The position numbers and the translations under genes were made by a program. From assembly GCA_014529385.2 (NCBI GenBank), contig CM043958.1, positions 144,535,734-144,599,733 of the forward strand: 64,000 bases of DNA. The letters are read 5' to 3'. The DNA comes from Adiantum capillus-veneris (Eukaryota; Streptophyta; Polypodiopsida; Polypodiales; Pteridaceae). The notes below the pieces were generated by a model, which worked only from the letters and a program-made list of their open reading frames with translations, was not told where the DNA came from and did not search any database. Each line of letters opens with the position of its first letter. The first letter of the stretch is position 1. Shown here piece after piece: positions 20,885 through 32,047 of this stretch.

Positions 20885-22300
20885 ATGGCTGACAATAGTA
20901 GAGAGAGTGAAACTAATGTTGATGGCTTGATTTTGGCTACTAATGTGCTTGTGAACTATCTGGTTACTAGGCTTCAACAAGCCATGTGCAACCCATCCCT
21001 CCAAGGTGAAGTGCAAGTGCAATTACGCATCCATGGGATTCTCCAATCTCCTCACCTAGAAGAGGGAGTGCCTATGAAAGCTCCTAGTGAGATTTCTAAA
21101 CAAGGGCTCTCTACGGTGAGAGAAGAGGAGGACCCATACAAAGGGCCCAAAAGCTTACAAGTTGATGGGGCAACTCCCTCACAAAGGAGAGCCCAAGTCT
21201 CAACGGTAGATCCCCCACCAAAAGAACGAGAAAGAAGTGAATCTCCCGCCACCTCGATGGAGATGGCACCATGAAGACGGCGGGAAAAACGCTCTCAAAC
21301 ACCCCCTAAACGGAGAACACCATCACATAGTCCTTCTCACCATAATTTAAAGAAGGAAGAAAGGAAGTATGAGAAGAAAAAGGAAAGAAAGAGGTCACCC
21401 TCTTCTCCATCTTCTTCATCCTCCTCCTCTTGTGAAGGAAGTGATGGTGCATCTCCCAAAGAACTCAAAAGGAGAGGCCATAGGAAATCCTATGCCGCTT
21501 GGAAGAGGTCGTCCAAGCTCAAACAATTCAAGGAGGGAGGAAAGAGTATCTCTTTTCTTACCTACAATGGCATGTTTGGTTCTACGTACAAAGTCTTGGT
21601 CTTTATTCAACAATTCGATGCAGCATTCGGAGATGAGGACTTCACGGAGGCCTCTAAGATATGTCATGTAGCCATGCATCTCCAAAAGTGTGCCAGGCAA
21701 TGGTGGTCTAGCCTACGAGAAAACGGTGAAGTTCCACAAACATGGAAACTTTAAGAGCTTCCATTATGAAGCAGTTTTTGGCTAGTGATTCCAATTAAGA
21801 CAAAGTGCTCACCAAACGGTGAAGCTTGAAGCTCTCTCCCTACAAATCTTTTCACAAATACGTAGACAAGTTTTGTGATTTACATCTCAAAGCCACTGTC
21901 TACAAAAAGATAGATTTTGGAGAGCAAAAACAAAAAAATTGTGTGGGTTTATCTGAAGATATGGTGGAGTATGTCAACTCCCAAAGGCCTCACACTATTT
22001 CAGTGGTCATACACCATACTATGGTGGCTTCACGAAACAACTTCCAACAAGGGGCTGAGAAAAATCTTAAGCCCATGGAAAGAAAAGACCGTAATGAGCC
22101 TAAGGGGAAGGACCATGTCCAAAAGTCTCCCAAGGGCAACTTCAACAACAACAAAGCTAAGGAGAAGGGAGTCTACAAAGGCAAAAATAGACTCTCTCCT
22201 AAAGAGCTAGAGCATTATCACAAGGATAACCGTTGTTTCAAATGTGGGGAGCAAGGGCATGCTTATCGATGCTTGCCCACAAAAGAACACACGTAATGAA
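20885..22300 (+). pseudogene. Element E Gag
   Basis: The start MADNSRESETNVDGL matches the Gag start of element F (MANNNQESRMNMDNF). VNYLVTRLQQAMCNPSLQ follows. After a Ser/Arg-rich stretch the capsid part reads FIQQFDAAFGDEDFTEASKI and ARQWWSSLRENGEVPQTWK around 21,600-21,750. The nucleocapsid has CFKCGEQGHAYR followed by a frameshift into DACPQKNTRNEP, so the zinc knuckle is split between two frames near 22,275. Multiple stops between 21,275 and 21,900 make it a pseudogene. Confidence 0.85.
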
Positions 22301-22760
22301 CCTCCTAGAGCTTCCATAGTTGAAGTTCAAGAAGAAGATGCTCATCGCAAAGGATCTCCTCTATGCCATGCTTGGGGAAAGGTAAGAGAACATGATGCTT
22401 TCATTCTCTTCGACAATGGCTCTACTCACAATTTGGATTTGGCCACTAAGCTAGGCATCTAAGGCTTTGAGATGGGAGATACCCTACCAACCGATGGTGC
22501 TTTCAAGGGAGAAGAAGTCTCAGTTACTCCCTTAATTGGGAAATTGAGGCTTCATGTCCAAACCTATGTGGACAAAGAGGATTTCTTCATCTCTCCCCGT
22601 AAGTATGAGGATGTAATCCTAGGGGCACAACGGTTTGATCACATGGCAGCCAACATCAAGTTCCTTGAAAGGAAAATTTACTTTAAGTATAGGGACAATG
22701 ACATGTACATATATGCTAACAAGTCAGGTAACACTATACCTCTTGTACATAAGCAAGGTT
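22244..22760 (+). pseudogene. Element E protease
   Basis: Contains HAWGKVREHDAFILFDNGSTHN, where the catalytic DTGST/DSGST loop is changed to DNGST, followed by LATKLGI and a stop at 22,460. The next frame continues GEEVSVTPLIGKLRLHVQ, DKEDFFISP and ILGAQRFDHMAANIKF, the second protease signature (ILGxxW in active copies). Cleavage of the Gag-Pol precursor would be its role. The loop substitution and stop suggest it is inactive. Confidence 0.8.
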
Positions 22761-23511
22761 TTGATAAATCAATAAAGAGCTCTATTTCCGTGTACATGAT
22801 ATTTGTTAAAGACTCTCAAAATGAACCTGATGTTTTGTCAAATAAAAATAAAGGGAATAAAAAAGAATTAGGGTTATCTAATTTCCTTAATGAATACCAA
22901 GATGTTTTTATTGATGAAATCCCTAATGAATTTCCTTCAAAACGAGGGGATGATGACCATGCAATTGAGCTTCTTCCACGAAGCTCACCGCCTAATAAAC
23001 CTCCTTATCAAGTTTCTCAAGCTCAACAAGGGGAAATTATGGGGCAAGTGCATGATTTGGTTGAGAAAGGAATGGTTAGGCCTAGTTCATCTCCATTTTG
23101 TTCACCAGTTTTATTAGTGCAAAACAAAGATGGCACATATCGTATGTGTGTCGACTATAGAGCACAAAATAGGATCACTATCAAAAATAGGTTTCTCGTT
23201 CTGTGGGTAGAAGACCTATTTGATAAGCTACAAGGATTGACCTAAAAAGTGTCTATCACCAAATAAGGATAGTGGATCAAGACATTGTAAAGACTACATT
23301 TCGCATTACGTTTGGTCTCTACAATTTCATTGCCATGCATTTTAGCTTGAACAATGCACTAACTACATTCAACCGCATGATGGAGAAGCTCTTTAGGCCT
23401 CATTGCAGTTACACTGGAGTGTTCTTTGATGATATGATCATCTACTCCAATTCCTTGGACGAACACAAACAACACCTCCCGGTAATTTTTCAAGTTCTTC
23501 AATAGAATAAA
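22760..23511 (+). pseudogene. Element E reverse transcriptase, N-terminal and palm
   Basis: Reads FLNEYQDVFIDEIPNEFP, DHAIELLPRSSPPNKPPY, GQVHDLVEKGMVRPSSSPFCSPVLLVQNKDGTYRMCVDYRAQN, then after a stop at 23,243 TTFRITFGLYNF and CSYTGVFFDDMIIYSNSLDEHKQHLPVIFQVLQ. FFDD supplies the catalytic aspartates. The protein ends just after HLPVIFQVLQ at 23,511, where a foreign LTR piece begins. About 110-130 codons of RT and RNase H present in element F are missing here. Confidence 0.9.
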
Positions 23512-24302
23512 GTAGTTTCACCTACTTATGTAATTAGATTAGAGATGTTTTCACACCTCCAAGGCTGAGGTATAAGAGCCAATTTTTGTAAACCTAAGGA
23601 CACAATTTTGAATCATTAATCAAGGTGAGTTTTTGAGCGCCGTGACTGTGTCTGAGAGAGAGTGAGAGAGAGAGAGTCTATCCTCTTGCTACACGAGCTA
23701 TGGAGCTGCCATTGGAGAAGCGACACCGCCATTGTGTTAGCAACGGCGAGAGCTACGCACTAATACCAAGCGTGCGTGCATTTGGCTTCTACGCGAGGTG
23801 AGATCCCATGAGCTTCTATGTGAGTTTTCTCCCTACCTGTGCGTCGGAATTGAGCGTGCCATATATCTACAGAACTGCAGCGAGTAGAGTGACACATTAG
23901 TACCATCGGAGTCGAGATTCGGTCACCTGTATTTTTCAGCCTATCTTCATACGCGTTTACCGCACGGAGTGGTTACAGGTTGAGATCGTATTGTAGATTC
24001 ATATGGTATTGTCCTTACCTAGTGTAGAGACCCCCCTTTGAGTTTGAGGCTGATTCGATGACTCTAGATCATGTTTCGGATAGCATTTGTTCGTAGTATG
24101 GATTTCAGTCACTTGTGTATTTGAGAACTTAGATTTGATTTCCTTGGTAGTGATTGTCATTAGAAGGTCGAGTAGGTGATTTGACACCCACCTATTTGTT
24201 TCCATGTGACTGCGGTTCAAGCTCCATCCTCGTCTGACATTCTTGTTTGTCGATTGAGTTCTCGCTATCATAGCCACCGCTAGCGGCGTAACCGCCACAA
24301 CA
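23512..24302 (+). mobile_element. Partial solo LTR of family I inside element E
   Basis: About 790 bp aligned with the family I LTR at 44,203-45,096. Shared blocks include CAATTTTTGTAA..CCTAAG, a GA-rich run, GCAACACCGCCAATGTGTTAGC-type sequence, TTAGATTTGATTTCCTTG, GATTGTCAT.AGAAGGTC and a CAACA end. The left ~100 bp of the LTR are not matched, so it is truncated. It replaces part of the RT gene rather than simply splitting it, and no clean duplication is visible. Confidence 0.75.
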
Positions 24303-24740
24303 CATAGCCTATGAAAGTCATAGGCTCGACCCCGTTGAGCAAAATCTAGGCATATATGAAAAGGAACTCCTTGCAATTCTACATGCCTTAGACACATGGA
24401 AGCACTACTTATTGGGGACTCCTTTCATTCTGTGGACGGATCACCAAAGCCTCAAGTACTTCTTCATGACGTAGACCAAGCTCTCTGACAAACAAATGAG
24501 GTGGGCAAATAACCTTTTGCAATTTCATTTTCATAATGCTCACATTGCTGGCAAGCATAATCAAGTAGTTGATGCACTCTCAAGACAACCAAGAGTGAAT
24601 GTGGTCTCCATAGCAACTCACAATGATCTATCTTCTATGATGGATGAGTAGGCTATCGATCCCGATTTTAAAGATGTGATGTCAGACCTTGCACTAGGGA
24701 AGAAATCCATATGCGGAGCATAGGGGGATTCAAGCTACCC
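24303..24740 (+). pseudogene. Element E RNase H remnant
   Basis: Resumes at IAYESHRLDPVEQNLGIYEKELLAILHALDTWKHYLLGTPFILWTDHQSLKYF and continues KLSDKQMRWANNLLQFHFHNAHIAGKHNQVVDALSRQP. The Glu of EKELLAI and the Asp of WTDHQ are RNase H catalytic residues. The first catalytic Asp region is missing with the deleted segment. Confidence 0.85.
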
Positions 24741-25200
24741 TAAGAGGGATATAAATGTACTTATATTGGCCTACCATGAAAGTGAACATACAAGAGTATG
24801 TTTCAAAATGTGTGGTTTGCCAAAAGACAAAGTTTGATAGAGGGAAGCAACTTGGTTTGCTTCAACCTTTTCCAATCCCTAATTCACCCTGGGAGAGCAT
24901 ATTCATGGATTCTATCTTTGAATTTCCGAAGTCTATCCATGGGAATACGAGAAGATGGACAATAGTAGACAGGTTCAGCAAACAAGCACATTTCATACCT
25001 GTCAAAAAGACTATTAAGGCCCATCAAATGGCAACCCTCTTTCTATCACAAATCTTTAAGTACCATGGCTTGCCAATGTCGATAGTGTCGGATAGAGATC
25101 CTAGAATGACCAGCAATTTTTGGAAGGAATAAAGATGCTATATCCATCTCACAACAAAGGAAAAAGGCTGCTACTCACAAGCACAGAAGAGCCCTGAACT
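24741..25200 (+). pseudogene. Element E integrase, core
   Basis: The ORF starting at 24,755 (125 codons) has YLYWPTMKVNIQEYVSKCVVCQKTKFDRG, the second half of the HHCC zinc finger, then SPWESIFMDSIFEFPKS (first Asp) and SIVSDRDPRMTSNFWKE (second Asp). The sequence then jumps to the region before the C-terminal domain. The block holding YHPQTDGQSE and the catalytic Glu is deleted at about 25,130 relative to F. Confidence 0.88.
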
Positions 25201-25670
25201 TTAAAGAAAATGATTGGGTCTTGCTTAAATTTCCCAAGGCTTGGTTAAGGTACATGACGGGCAAGAATCCTATGGGACACCAAAAGTACTATGCTAAACT
25301 AGCAAAAACGTACTATGGCCCCTTTCAGATTCTTAAGCCAATTAATGAGACGGCTTATGAGCTCAAGTTGCCCAACCATTGGCTCATACACAATGCTTTC
25401 CATGTGAGCATGTTAAAGCCTTACCAAGGAGAGCCACCCCAAGAAGCAACCATAGAAGACCCACCGGAGATTGAAGACCGAGAAGAGGTACTGCAACCCA
25501 AGTCCATTCTCTGACACGAAGACAAGGTATTGAGAGGTGGTAAGATTATTTAACGGTATCTTATTAAGTTTAAGAATTATCCTTTTGAAGATGTTAGATG
25601 GATGCAAGGCATACAATTAAAGGATAACCTAAACCTTGTCAATGCTTACAATGATTCCCTAGAGTAAGCA
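25201..25670 (+). pseudogene. Element E integrase C-terminus and chromodomain-like tail
   Basis: Reads KENDWVLLKFPKAWLRYMTGKNPMGHQKYYAKLA, YYGPFQILKPINETAYELKLPN, IHNAFHVSMLKPYQGEPP, then EVLQPKSIL, a stop, HEDKVLRGGKI, a stop, RYLIKFKNYPFEDVRWMQG. The last stretch has the spacing of a chromodomain (ILxHxxK-LR, YLIKFKNYP, W). Chromodomains on gypsy integrases steer insertion to particular chromatin. Two stops break it. Confidence 0.75.
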
Positions 25671-26010
25671 AATGTAAATATGTTTTAAATGATCAATGTT
25701 TTTGTCTTATAAGACTCACTTTTTCTTTATTGTGTACAAATGTTAAGAAATATGCATGCTTAGGATCATGTTTGTGGCGACGACATCTCCCAAACACCAA
25801 GTAGATCTTGTCACTCTACTATGGAAGATTGATACGGACTAATGAGCGGGCATGCTTGCGGTAGCTAAGTCTCTCAAGCACCAAATGGATTAGTCATCCA
25901 TTCTACAACGATGTCATAGGGTAAAATAGGGATCCTCTACCCGCTAGCAAACGGACTGATGATTAAGCTTTATCTTCTCTACCACATAGTCAAGGACGAC
26001 TATGATATCA
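25671..26010 (+). other. Element E 3' untranslated region
   Basis: About 340 bp between the chromodomain tail and the polypurine tract. No ORF. Two related phrases occur (TCTCCCAAACACCAAGTAGAT and TCTCAAGCACCAAATGGAT). Confidence 0.65.
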
Positions 26011-26022
26011 AGAGAGAGGTAA
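26011..26022 (+). promoter_or_regulatory. Element E polypurine tract
   Basis: AGAGAGAGGTAA directly before the 3' LTR start TGTCATAAAAACC. Element F has the matching AGAGAGAGCTAA on the other strand. Confidence 0.88.
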
Positions 26023-27437
26023 TGTCATAAAAACCTAATATCTACTTTCCCAAATGATTTTCTCATATTAAATTGATCATTTAATATAGGAAAATACCAA
26101 GGGGGAGCAAAGGTTGGATATTGGAAAAGTTGCCAGAGCGGTCTCAACAGGGGATCCAAAAGACGGTAATTGGGGATCCAGATGGGGATGGTCTGCTAAA
26201 GATCAAAGTACATCAATGGGTTTAAAAGACCTCTAGGTTAAACTCCATTAAGACTTCCATAGGGCAAAGTTCCAAATTTTTACTCTAAAAGTCCTAGGCC
26301 ATGGGAACTGCTCTTAGTGACTAAAATGTTGAATGTTAAAGTCAACAAAGTGGCTACAACAAGAAGACAAGAGAGTGGGCGAGATGGGATGAGACATAAC
26401 ACACACACACACACACACAAGCTTACCTTTACACCTAAACTCAAATAGGACACATGTCAGGCATGCAAAAAAACCCCCAATTTTGTTTGAATCCTATTGG
26501 ATGGACAAAGAGGTGGACCAATGAGGATTGAGCTAGTGTAAATTCAATTTCTTATTTTAGAAATTCTTGATAAAAGAACCAATGAGAATTAATCTCCCAA
26601 AAAGACTATTGGATAGCCAAAAGGTCCAATGAGAAATAAGCAGCCCACAAATTTGTTTAATTTCTATTGGCTAGAAGACTAAAAGGTCCAGTAAGAATTT
26701 AGATAATTAAATTAATTATCTAAGCTTTAACAAAAAGGGGAAAAGGGTGGACACTTGTCACAAGGCTCTTGACTTGGCATCTCAAATGCTATTGGCTAAG
26801 CTTTTCAAGGGCCAATAGGATGCCAACAAGAGTAAATTGGAGAAGGGGTTGCCCAAGAAGAGAGAGAAGCGTCACTTTTGCCTAACACAATTACGCACAC
26901 ACACTCGCACAACTCATGTGTAGAGCAAGAAAGTCATCTCTTCTCCAAAGTTTAATGGAAAGCTCATCTTCTTCTCCAAGTTTTGATAATGGAGGCCTAC
27001 ACCAACAACTCTTGGATATGGAATGCAAATCCAACCAAGAGCCAAGCTTCAATTCCATGCTTCTCTCCTCTATTATCTAATTACTAAGCTAAGCTAAGCT
27101 ACAAGAGTAATTAATTAAGGAAATACTTATTTCTCGTAAGAATACTTCTTCTTCCTTTACATCTAGTCTCATACCCTGCTAGCTCTCACCATCTTTGAAG
27201 GTGTGTGAGGTCTTGGGTCTGAGAACGTGAGGGAATTGATGTTATGTGTTATTACACGTGTAAGTTTGGTGCATGAAGCTTCCATCTTCATTGCACCAAT
27301 GAGTTTTTACCAAGGGACACAAAGAATTGTATTGTACAAATTCTCTCTTGATGGGAGAAGCTATAATACAAATGCTTAATGCAGGGGGGACCGGTCCATG
27401 TAAATCCGGTCCTCAATAGTTGTCAATTGTTGACCCA
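26023..27437 (+). repeat. Element E 3' LTR, truncated
   Basis: 1,415 bp co-linear with the 5' LTR from TGTCATAAAAACC to TAGTTGTCAATT. The last ~175 bp, including the CA end, are missing; the sequence switches abruptly to the 282-bp tandem array. It also lacks about 60 bp near 26,790 relative to the 5' LTR. Confidence 0.92.
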
Positions 27438-28830
27438 AAAAACATAAAGTCTTAGCGTAATCCCATAATTTGGCTTTGGAATTATCAAAAGTGCTTCAAA
27501 TCAAGTGAAATCTTATAGACAACATGAATACTTCCTATACATCATATGCCTATGCTCAGAAATACATTTTTCAAGGATAGACATTATAGCGTATAAAGTC
27601 TACACCTATCACAGAGGAATTCTACCAGCACTCTGAACATCTAGAATTGAGCATATCATATATAGCCTCTACACCAAGTTTGGGCAGCTTTGGGCATGTT
27701 TTGATCACCACACACATCAATTTCCAAATCAAAGTGACATAAACTGTTTCTATGACATTTAGCTCATGAGCACTAGTCCAATTCCAAACTTTCACCTATC
27801 AGAGCCATGCACACATCAAGAGCTACCTCTACCACAAGTTTAAGCCAAAATTCCCAATTAGACAATATATGTGTATAATGTCTAAAAGTCTTGAATTGAC
27901 ATGATGTTGTGGTTATGAAAACTTCAACTCTTTATACACATCATTATGAGCTACCAACACATTTCATCGCAATTGAATGTCTTTTACCTTCAATCACTCA
28001 AAAGAGCGGAAGACTGTGTGCAAAAACCTCTTGAGCTCTTTGACACCAATTGACAAGCTCAAATTCAAATCAAAGATCATGGACATCTTGCACAAGCCAT
28101 ACACAACCTATCTATGGAATCTCAAGCTGTTTTTCATCAGAAGACTTTATATGCGTATAATGTCTCATCTCTTATACGAATGCCAAAATCCACATTTTTC
28201 ATCAAAAGCATGTTCACTATATTATATAAAAGCCATGCATTCAATTTGGACAAATTTGGGCAAGGTTATGGCCACTTAGAGCCCAAAATAAAAAAATATT
28301 GGCAAAAAGAACATTCTATGCCCCCAAATACAAAACTCATCTTCAAATCAAAATCTGAGATGATCAAAGGATTTCCAGTCACATGGGGATACTAGATGAA
28401 GTCTGGGCCAAAAACTTCAAAAGAGACATTACATGTGTATGATGTCTTAGAGGGCCAAATCGTTCTGGGGAAATTTCTCACTTCCAATGTCTTTACCCCA
28501 TTAATATTAGCCCAAAGTCCAAGTCTCATAAGATTTGTATCTTTATACCCATCTTAACCCAAGTATTGGAATCCAAAGCTCTATGATTGATTATTGGATC
28601 CAAGCACATGAGGAGGAACCCAAATCAAATTCTAATATCACAGGAGGCTATGCCATGCTAATGCCCACTTATACTTCAGGTTTGAGCCATTTTAACAAAG
28701 TAGACATGATACGCGTATGATGTCTCACTAGCCTAAAAATGAACCTGAAGACTAACTTGAACCCCTCTAAGCCTTTACAACTTGATTATGAGAGCATCTA
28801 CCTAGTTTCACCCCAGTTGAGCCTCATTTA
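27438..28830. repeat. Diverged 282-bp tandem array with conserved palindrome
   Basis: A core GTATRATGTCT starts at 27,591, 27,873, 28,155, 28,437 and 28,715, giving spacings of 282, 282, 282 and 278 bp. With its left side each core forms a palindrome of half-site AGACATTATACG followed directly by its reverse complement; individual copies have a few mismatches. Outside it the units are strongly diverged but keep short phrases in register, for example CAAATCAAA near unit position 190. The array starts at the truncated E LTR and ends at the LINE. No coding potential is convincing. Confidence 0.8.
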
Positions 28831-28837
28831 AAAAGAG

Positions 28838-29316
28838 CACCCATTTTTGTAGCCGATTGCTACATTCCTCATCCTGATTCTCCCTTTTATGCTTGCATGG
28901 ATAGAGATCAACCATTTTTTGATTTGGAAGAGGACATTGCTTATTTCAAAGGTGAAGGTGATGTTATTGTATTTGGAGATATGAATGCTCGCACAAAAAC
29001 ATTGCAACATGATACTCAACAATTTGATATGCCATACATTTCAAGGGAGTTGGAGGAAGTTCACTTGTATGATCGTACTTCAATGGATGAGAAAGAGCCG
29101 GATCACTATGGAAAGTTACTTTTACACATGTGTAATAGCACGGGTATGCTCATTGCCAATGGTGTATCTTTGTGGAGTGGAACCAATGGATTTACATGTA
29201 GGAGACATAATGGGGATAGTGTGATTGACTATATGCTACTCTCTGAAGCCATCATGTATCGCATAAAGAGTTTTATGTTTGGTCAATGGACCCCGGAATC
29301 CGACCATCGCACCTAA
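28838..29316 (+). pseudogene. LINE endonuclease (APE-like), C-terminal part
   Basis: The open frame enters at VADCYIPHPDSPFYACMDRD, then DVIVFGDMNART (the GDxN motif), CNSTGMLIANG, GDSVIDYMLLS and a final PESDHR (SDH motif). These are the later motifs of the AP-like endonuclease that nicks target DNA. The Asn and Glu motifs of the N-terminal half are absent because of 5' truncation near 28,838. A TAA at 29,314 separates it from the RT region in the same frame. Confidence 0.88.
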
Positions 29317-30199
29317 TGTATTGACCTTTCATGTGGAGAAGCAACTAAGCATGATAATATCAGCCAAAGGAAAGAGAAGTTATCACTATGTATGGATTTC
29401 AAACGGGCACCAATGTACATTGAAATGGTTGAGCAAAAATTATGGATGACAAAGCTTCAATGTGATGCACCATTGGAAACTAAATGGGAAGCTTTCAAGA
29501 AAGTTATTTGTTCTTGTGCGGAAGAATGCTTTGCCATAAAGCATCTCCATGGTATCAACAAAGATAGATCACGCAAAAGGTGGTTTGATAAAGAATGTCA
29601 AGATGCTCAAAAGTCCTTGATAAAGCTTGATGCAACTATGGACAAAGACAACTATCAAAGTCATTTGCATACATACAAGGCACTAATTCAAAAGAAGAGA
29701 AGAAGATGGGAAGTAAAGCAACAAGAATTTCAAGTCCAAGAAAAGGCACATGCATGTGGAAGATTTTGGAGAAACTTGAGAGGCAAGCGGGTTGAGAATT
29801 TTGGTAACTTGAGTCTAGTGGATATGTACACACATTGTAGGCAATTATATGAGCAAGAAAATACTGAAAAAATGCCATTTTATGGTTCACTCCCATGTAT
29901 GCCGTCTTTTTTTACTATTGAGGATGTATGCGGTGGGCTTGAAAAGTTGGCCACTCGCAAAGCGGGAGATCTTCAAGGTATCAAGCCGGAGATGATCAAA
30001 TGGACGGGAGATTTTACCCATGAGTGGATGTGTGATATGTTCAACCTTGCACTTCAACATGGTATGCCTTATGATTGGAGTACTAATTGGGTTAAGCCTT
30101 TGCATAAAGGAGGGGATGTAAAGAATGTAAGCAACTACCGGACTATAATGATTGGGTCTCTTATGGCAAAGTTGTTTGGGTGCATAATGGAGATGAATT
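29317..30199 (+). pseudogene. LINE ORF2 linker and RT N-terminus
   Basis: The frame from 29,392 (269 codons) has a basic linker (KDRSRKRWFDKECQDAQKSL, KKRRRWEVKQQEF) and then enters RT with RKAGDLQGIKPEMIKW, NLALQHGMPYDWSTNWVKPLHKGG and VSNYRTIMIGSLMAKLF. It stops at 30,199; a single frameshift around 30,180-30,200 moves the protein into the next frame. Confidence 0.88.
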
Positions 30200-31901
30200 G
30201 AGTGATTGGGCTGAAGAGAATGACAAGCGTGCAAAGGGACAAGCGGGTTTTCGTCGATGCCATAGCACCATTGATCATCTTGTCACTCTTCGTGTTCTCA
30301 TGGAGGAAAGTCGGTTGAAAGGCAAGCGATTGTATTGTTGTTTTGTGGACTTTAAGAAAGCCTTTGATATGATTCCACGTAACAATTTGTGGAGAAGGAT
30401 GGAAGAACTCCAAGTGCCAAGTGATTTTATGCTTGCGGTTTCTCGAATCTATGAGAAGGTGATTTGTCAATTGCGCATGGAAAGAGAAATTTCAGAAATT
30501 TTTGTAAGCACTATTGGGGTTAAACAAGGATGTCCATTGTCACCAACTCTCTTTGGTCTATGCATCGATCAATTGGAACAAATGGTACTTGACTTTATGC
30601 AAGAAGAAGGCATTGAAGAGGTCACTATTTGCAATGCGGTAATCATGCTTTTGTTGTATGCGGATGATGTAGTGCTTCTAGCACACACTTTAGAAGATGC
30701 ACAAAAGCTTATGGTTGTCCTTGAGAACTTTTGCTTGCATAGTGGGCTGATTGTAAATGAATCCAAAACAAAGGTTATGCTTGTGAAAACCAACCATAAG
30801 GAGAAGCCATGCATTGTGTACAACAACGAGACACTTGAAGTTGTTGAGAGCTTTAAGTACCTTGGCCTTGAGGTTCCATCCAATCACAAGTGGCATGAAT
30901 GTGCTATGTGTCGTTTGGAAGCGGGAAAGAGAGCATATTATGCATTTGAGAACATGTGTAATGCGGGAAACATCAAGTGTTGGGTTCTCAAAAAGTATCT
31001 TTTTGATGCATTGGTGACACCGGTTCTTCTTTATGGAGTTGAAGTGTGGGGCGGGAGCATCTCAAAGTCCACTTGGAAAGAGTTTGAGAATGTCCAAAAG
31101 CGTTTTCTTACAAACTTTCTCCAAGTTAAGACACAAACACCATATATGCTCCTACTTCTTGAGTCGGGATCTCTTCCAATTGAGGTTATGGGCATGGAAA
31201 GGGTTGTGGAGTACATGATAAAGATGCGTCAAAACCCCTCACATCGACTTCCTACAATTGCATGGGAAGCAAGCAAAAAAGTTCAAAAGACGCATAAAAG
31301 CAAGATCTTGAGCACGGGATGGATGCAAGACGTAAAGAAGTGGTTTGGGAGATGGGATGCATTACACTTGCTACATGATGCTTCAATTGACTCTCAAGTG
31401 AATGAAGCTTTTCTACAACGCCAATGTATTACGGCTTGGGAGAAATCCGGTGGGTCACGCTTCATACATTACACCACCTATATTGCCCCCAACTACAAAA
31501 CCATGTTCTTCGCTGAGAGAGGAAACCGTACTCACACTTACATGCTTGAGCCTATTCCCTTGTCCGCGATACACACTATCGCAGCAATTCGGCTTAGCTC
31601 CGATTTCCTTCGATGCGAGATAGGGCGTTGGGGCAATGGAGAAGAGTCAAATCGATTGTGCACATTATGCTCACTGCAAGTTCGAGAGTCTGAGTACCAC
31701 ACACTACTAGAGTGCTCAGCTTTTGATCACATCCGAACTTGCTTCTCTCACATTTTCAGCCATAACTTAGACCTACACACTTTCCTCTCCCAGCCAAAGT
31801 GTGGGCTCTCCATTGCGACTCTCATCACTACAATTTTGGAGCATCGAGAGTCACGCATCAGCCATACACATACTACATCACATGTAACTTTGGTCCCATA
31901 G
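30180..31901 (+). CDS. LINE reverse transcriptase
   Basis: 573 codons open, the longest frame in the window. It holds [28 protein letters not shown] (first catalytic Asp), [15 protein letters not shown] and [13 protein letters not shown] (YADD), then FKYLGLEV and the LINE thumb region. A C-terminal knuckle [19 protein letters not shown] lies near residue 495. Target-primed reverse transcription is the role of the family. Translation probably began far upstream in ORF2, so the first Met here is not the true start. No RNase H domain is seen. Confidence 0.93.
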   Translation: MHNGDELSDWAEENDKRAKGQAGFRRCHSTIDHLVTLRVLMEESRLKGKRLYCCFVDFKKAFDMIPRNNLWRRMEELQVPSDFMLAVSRIYEKVICQLRMEREISEIFVSTIGVKQGCPLSPTLFGLCIDQLEQMVLDFMQEEGIEEVTICNAVIMLLLYADDVVLLAHTLEDAQKLMVVLENFCLHSGLIVNESKTKVMLVKTNHKEKPCIVYNNETLEVVESFKYLGLEVPSNHKWHECAMCRLEAGKRAYYAFENMCNAGNIKCWVLKKYLFDALVTPVLLYGVEVWGGSISKSTWKEFENVQKRFLTNFLQVKTQTPYMLLLLESGSLPIEVMGMERVVEYMIKMRQNPSHRLPTIAWEASKKVQKTHKSKILSTGWMQDVKKWFGRWDALHLLHDASIDSQVNEAFLQRQCITAWEKSGGSRFIHYTTYIAPNYKTMFFAERGNRTHTYMLEPIPLSAIHTIAAIRLSSDFLRCEIGRWGNGEESNRLCTLCSLQVRESEYHTLLECSAFDHIRTCFSHIFSHNLDLHTFLSQPKCGLSIATLITTILEHRESRISHTHTTSHVTLVP

Positions 31902-31933
31902 GTCATATTTGACCTCCGAGGACGATAATAAAA

Positions 31934-32047
<114 letters not shown>

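Larger units (their letters stand above)
18822..27437 (+). mobile_element. Ty3/gypsy chromovirus-like element E
   Basis: Plus-strand element with a full 5' LTR (18,822-20,480), an initiator-Met tRNA primer site, Gag, protease, RT, RNase H, integrase, a chromodomain-like tail, a polypurine tract and a 3' LTR truncated at about 27,437. The coding part is badly decayed, and a partial LTR of another family replaces the middle of RT. Element F on the other strand is its relative. Confidence 0.93.

Noticed and set aside
27977-28720. Short plus-strand ORFs in the 282-bp array
   Set aside because: They differ from unit to unit and do not follow the repeat period as a conserved peptide.
29636-30470. 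Minus-strand ORFs opposite the LINE
   Set aside because: Shadows of the plus-strand RT and endonuclease frames.
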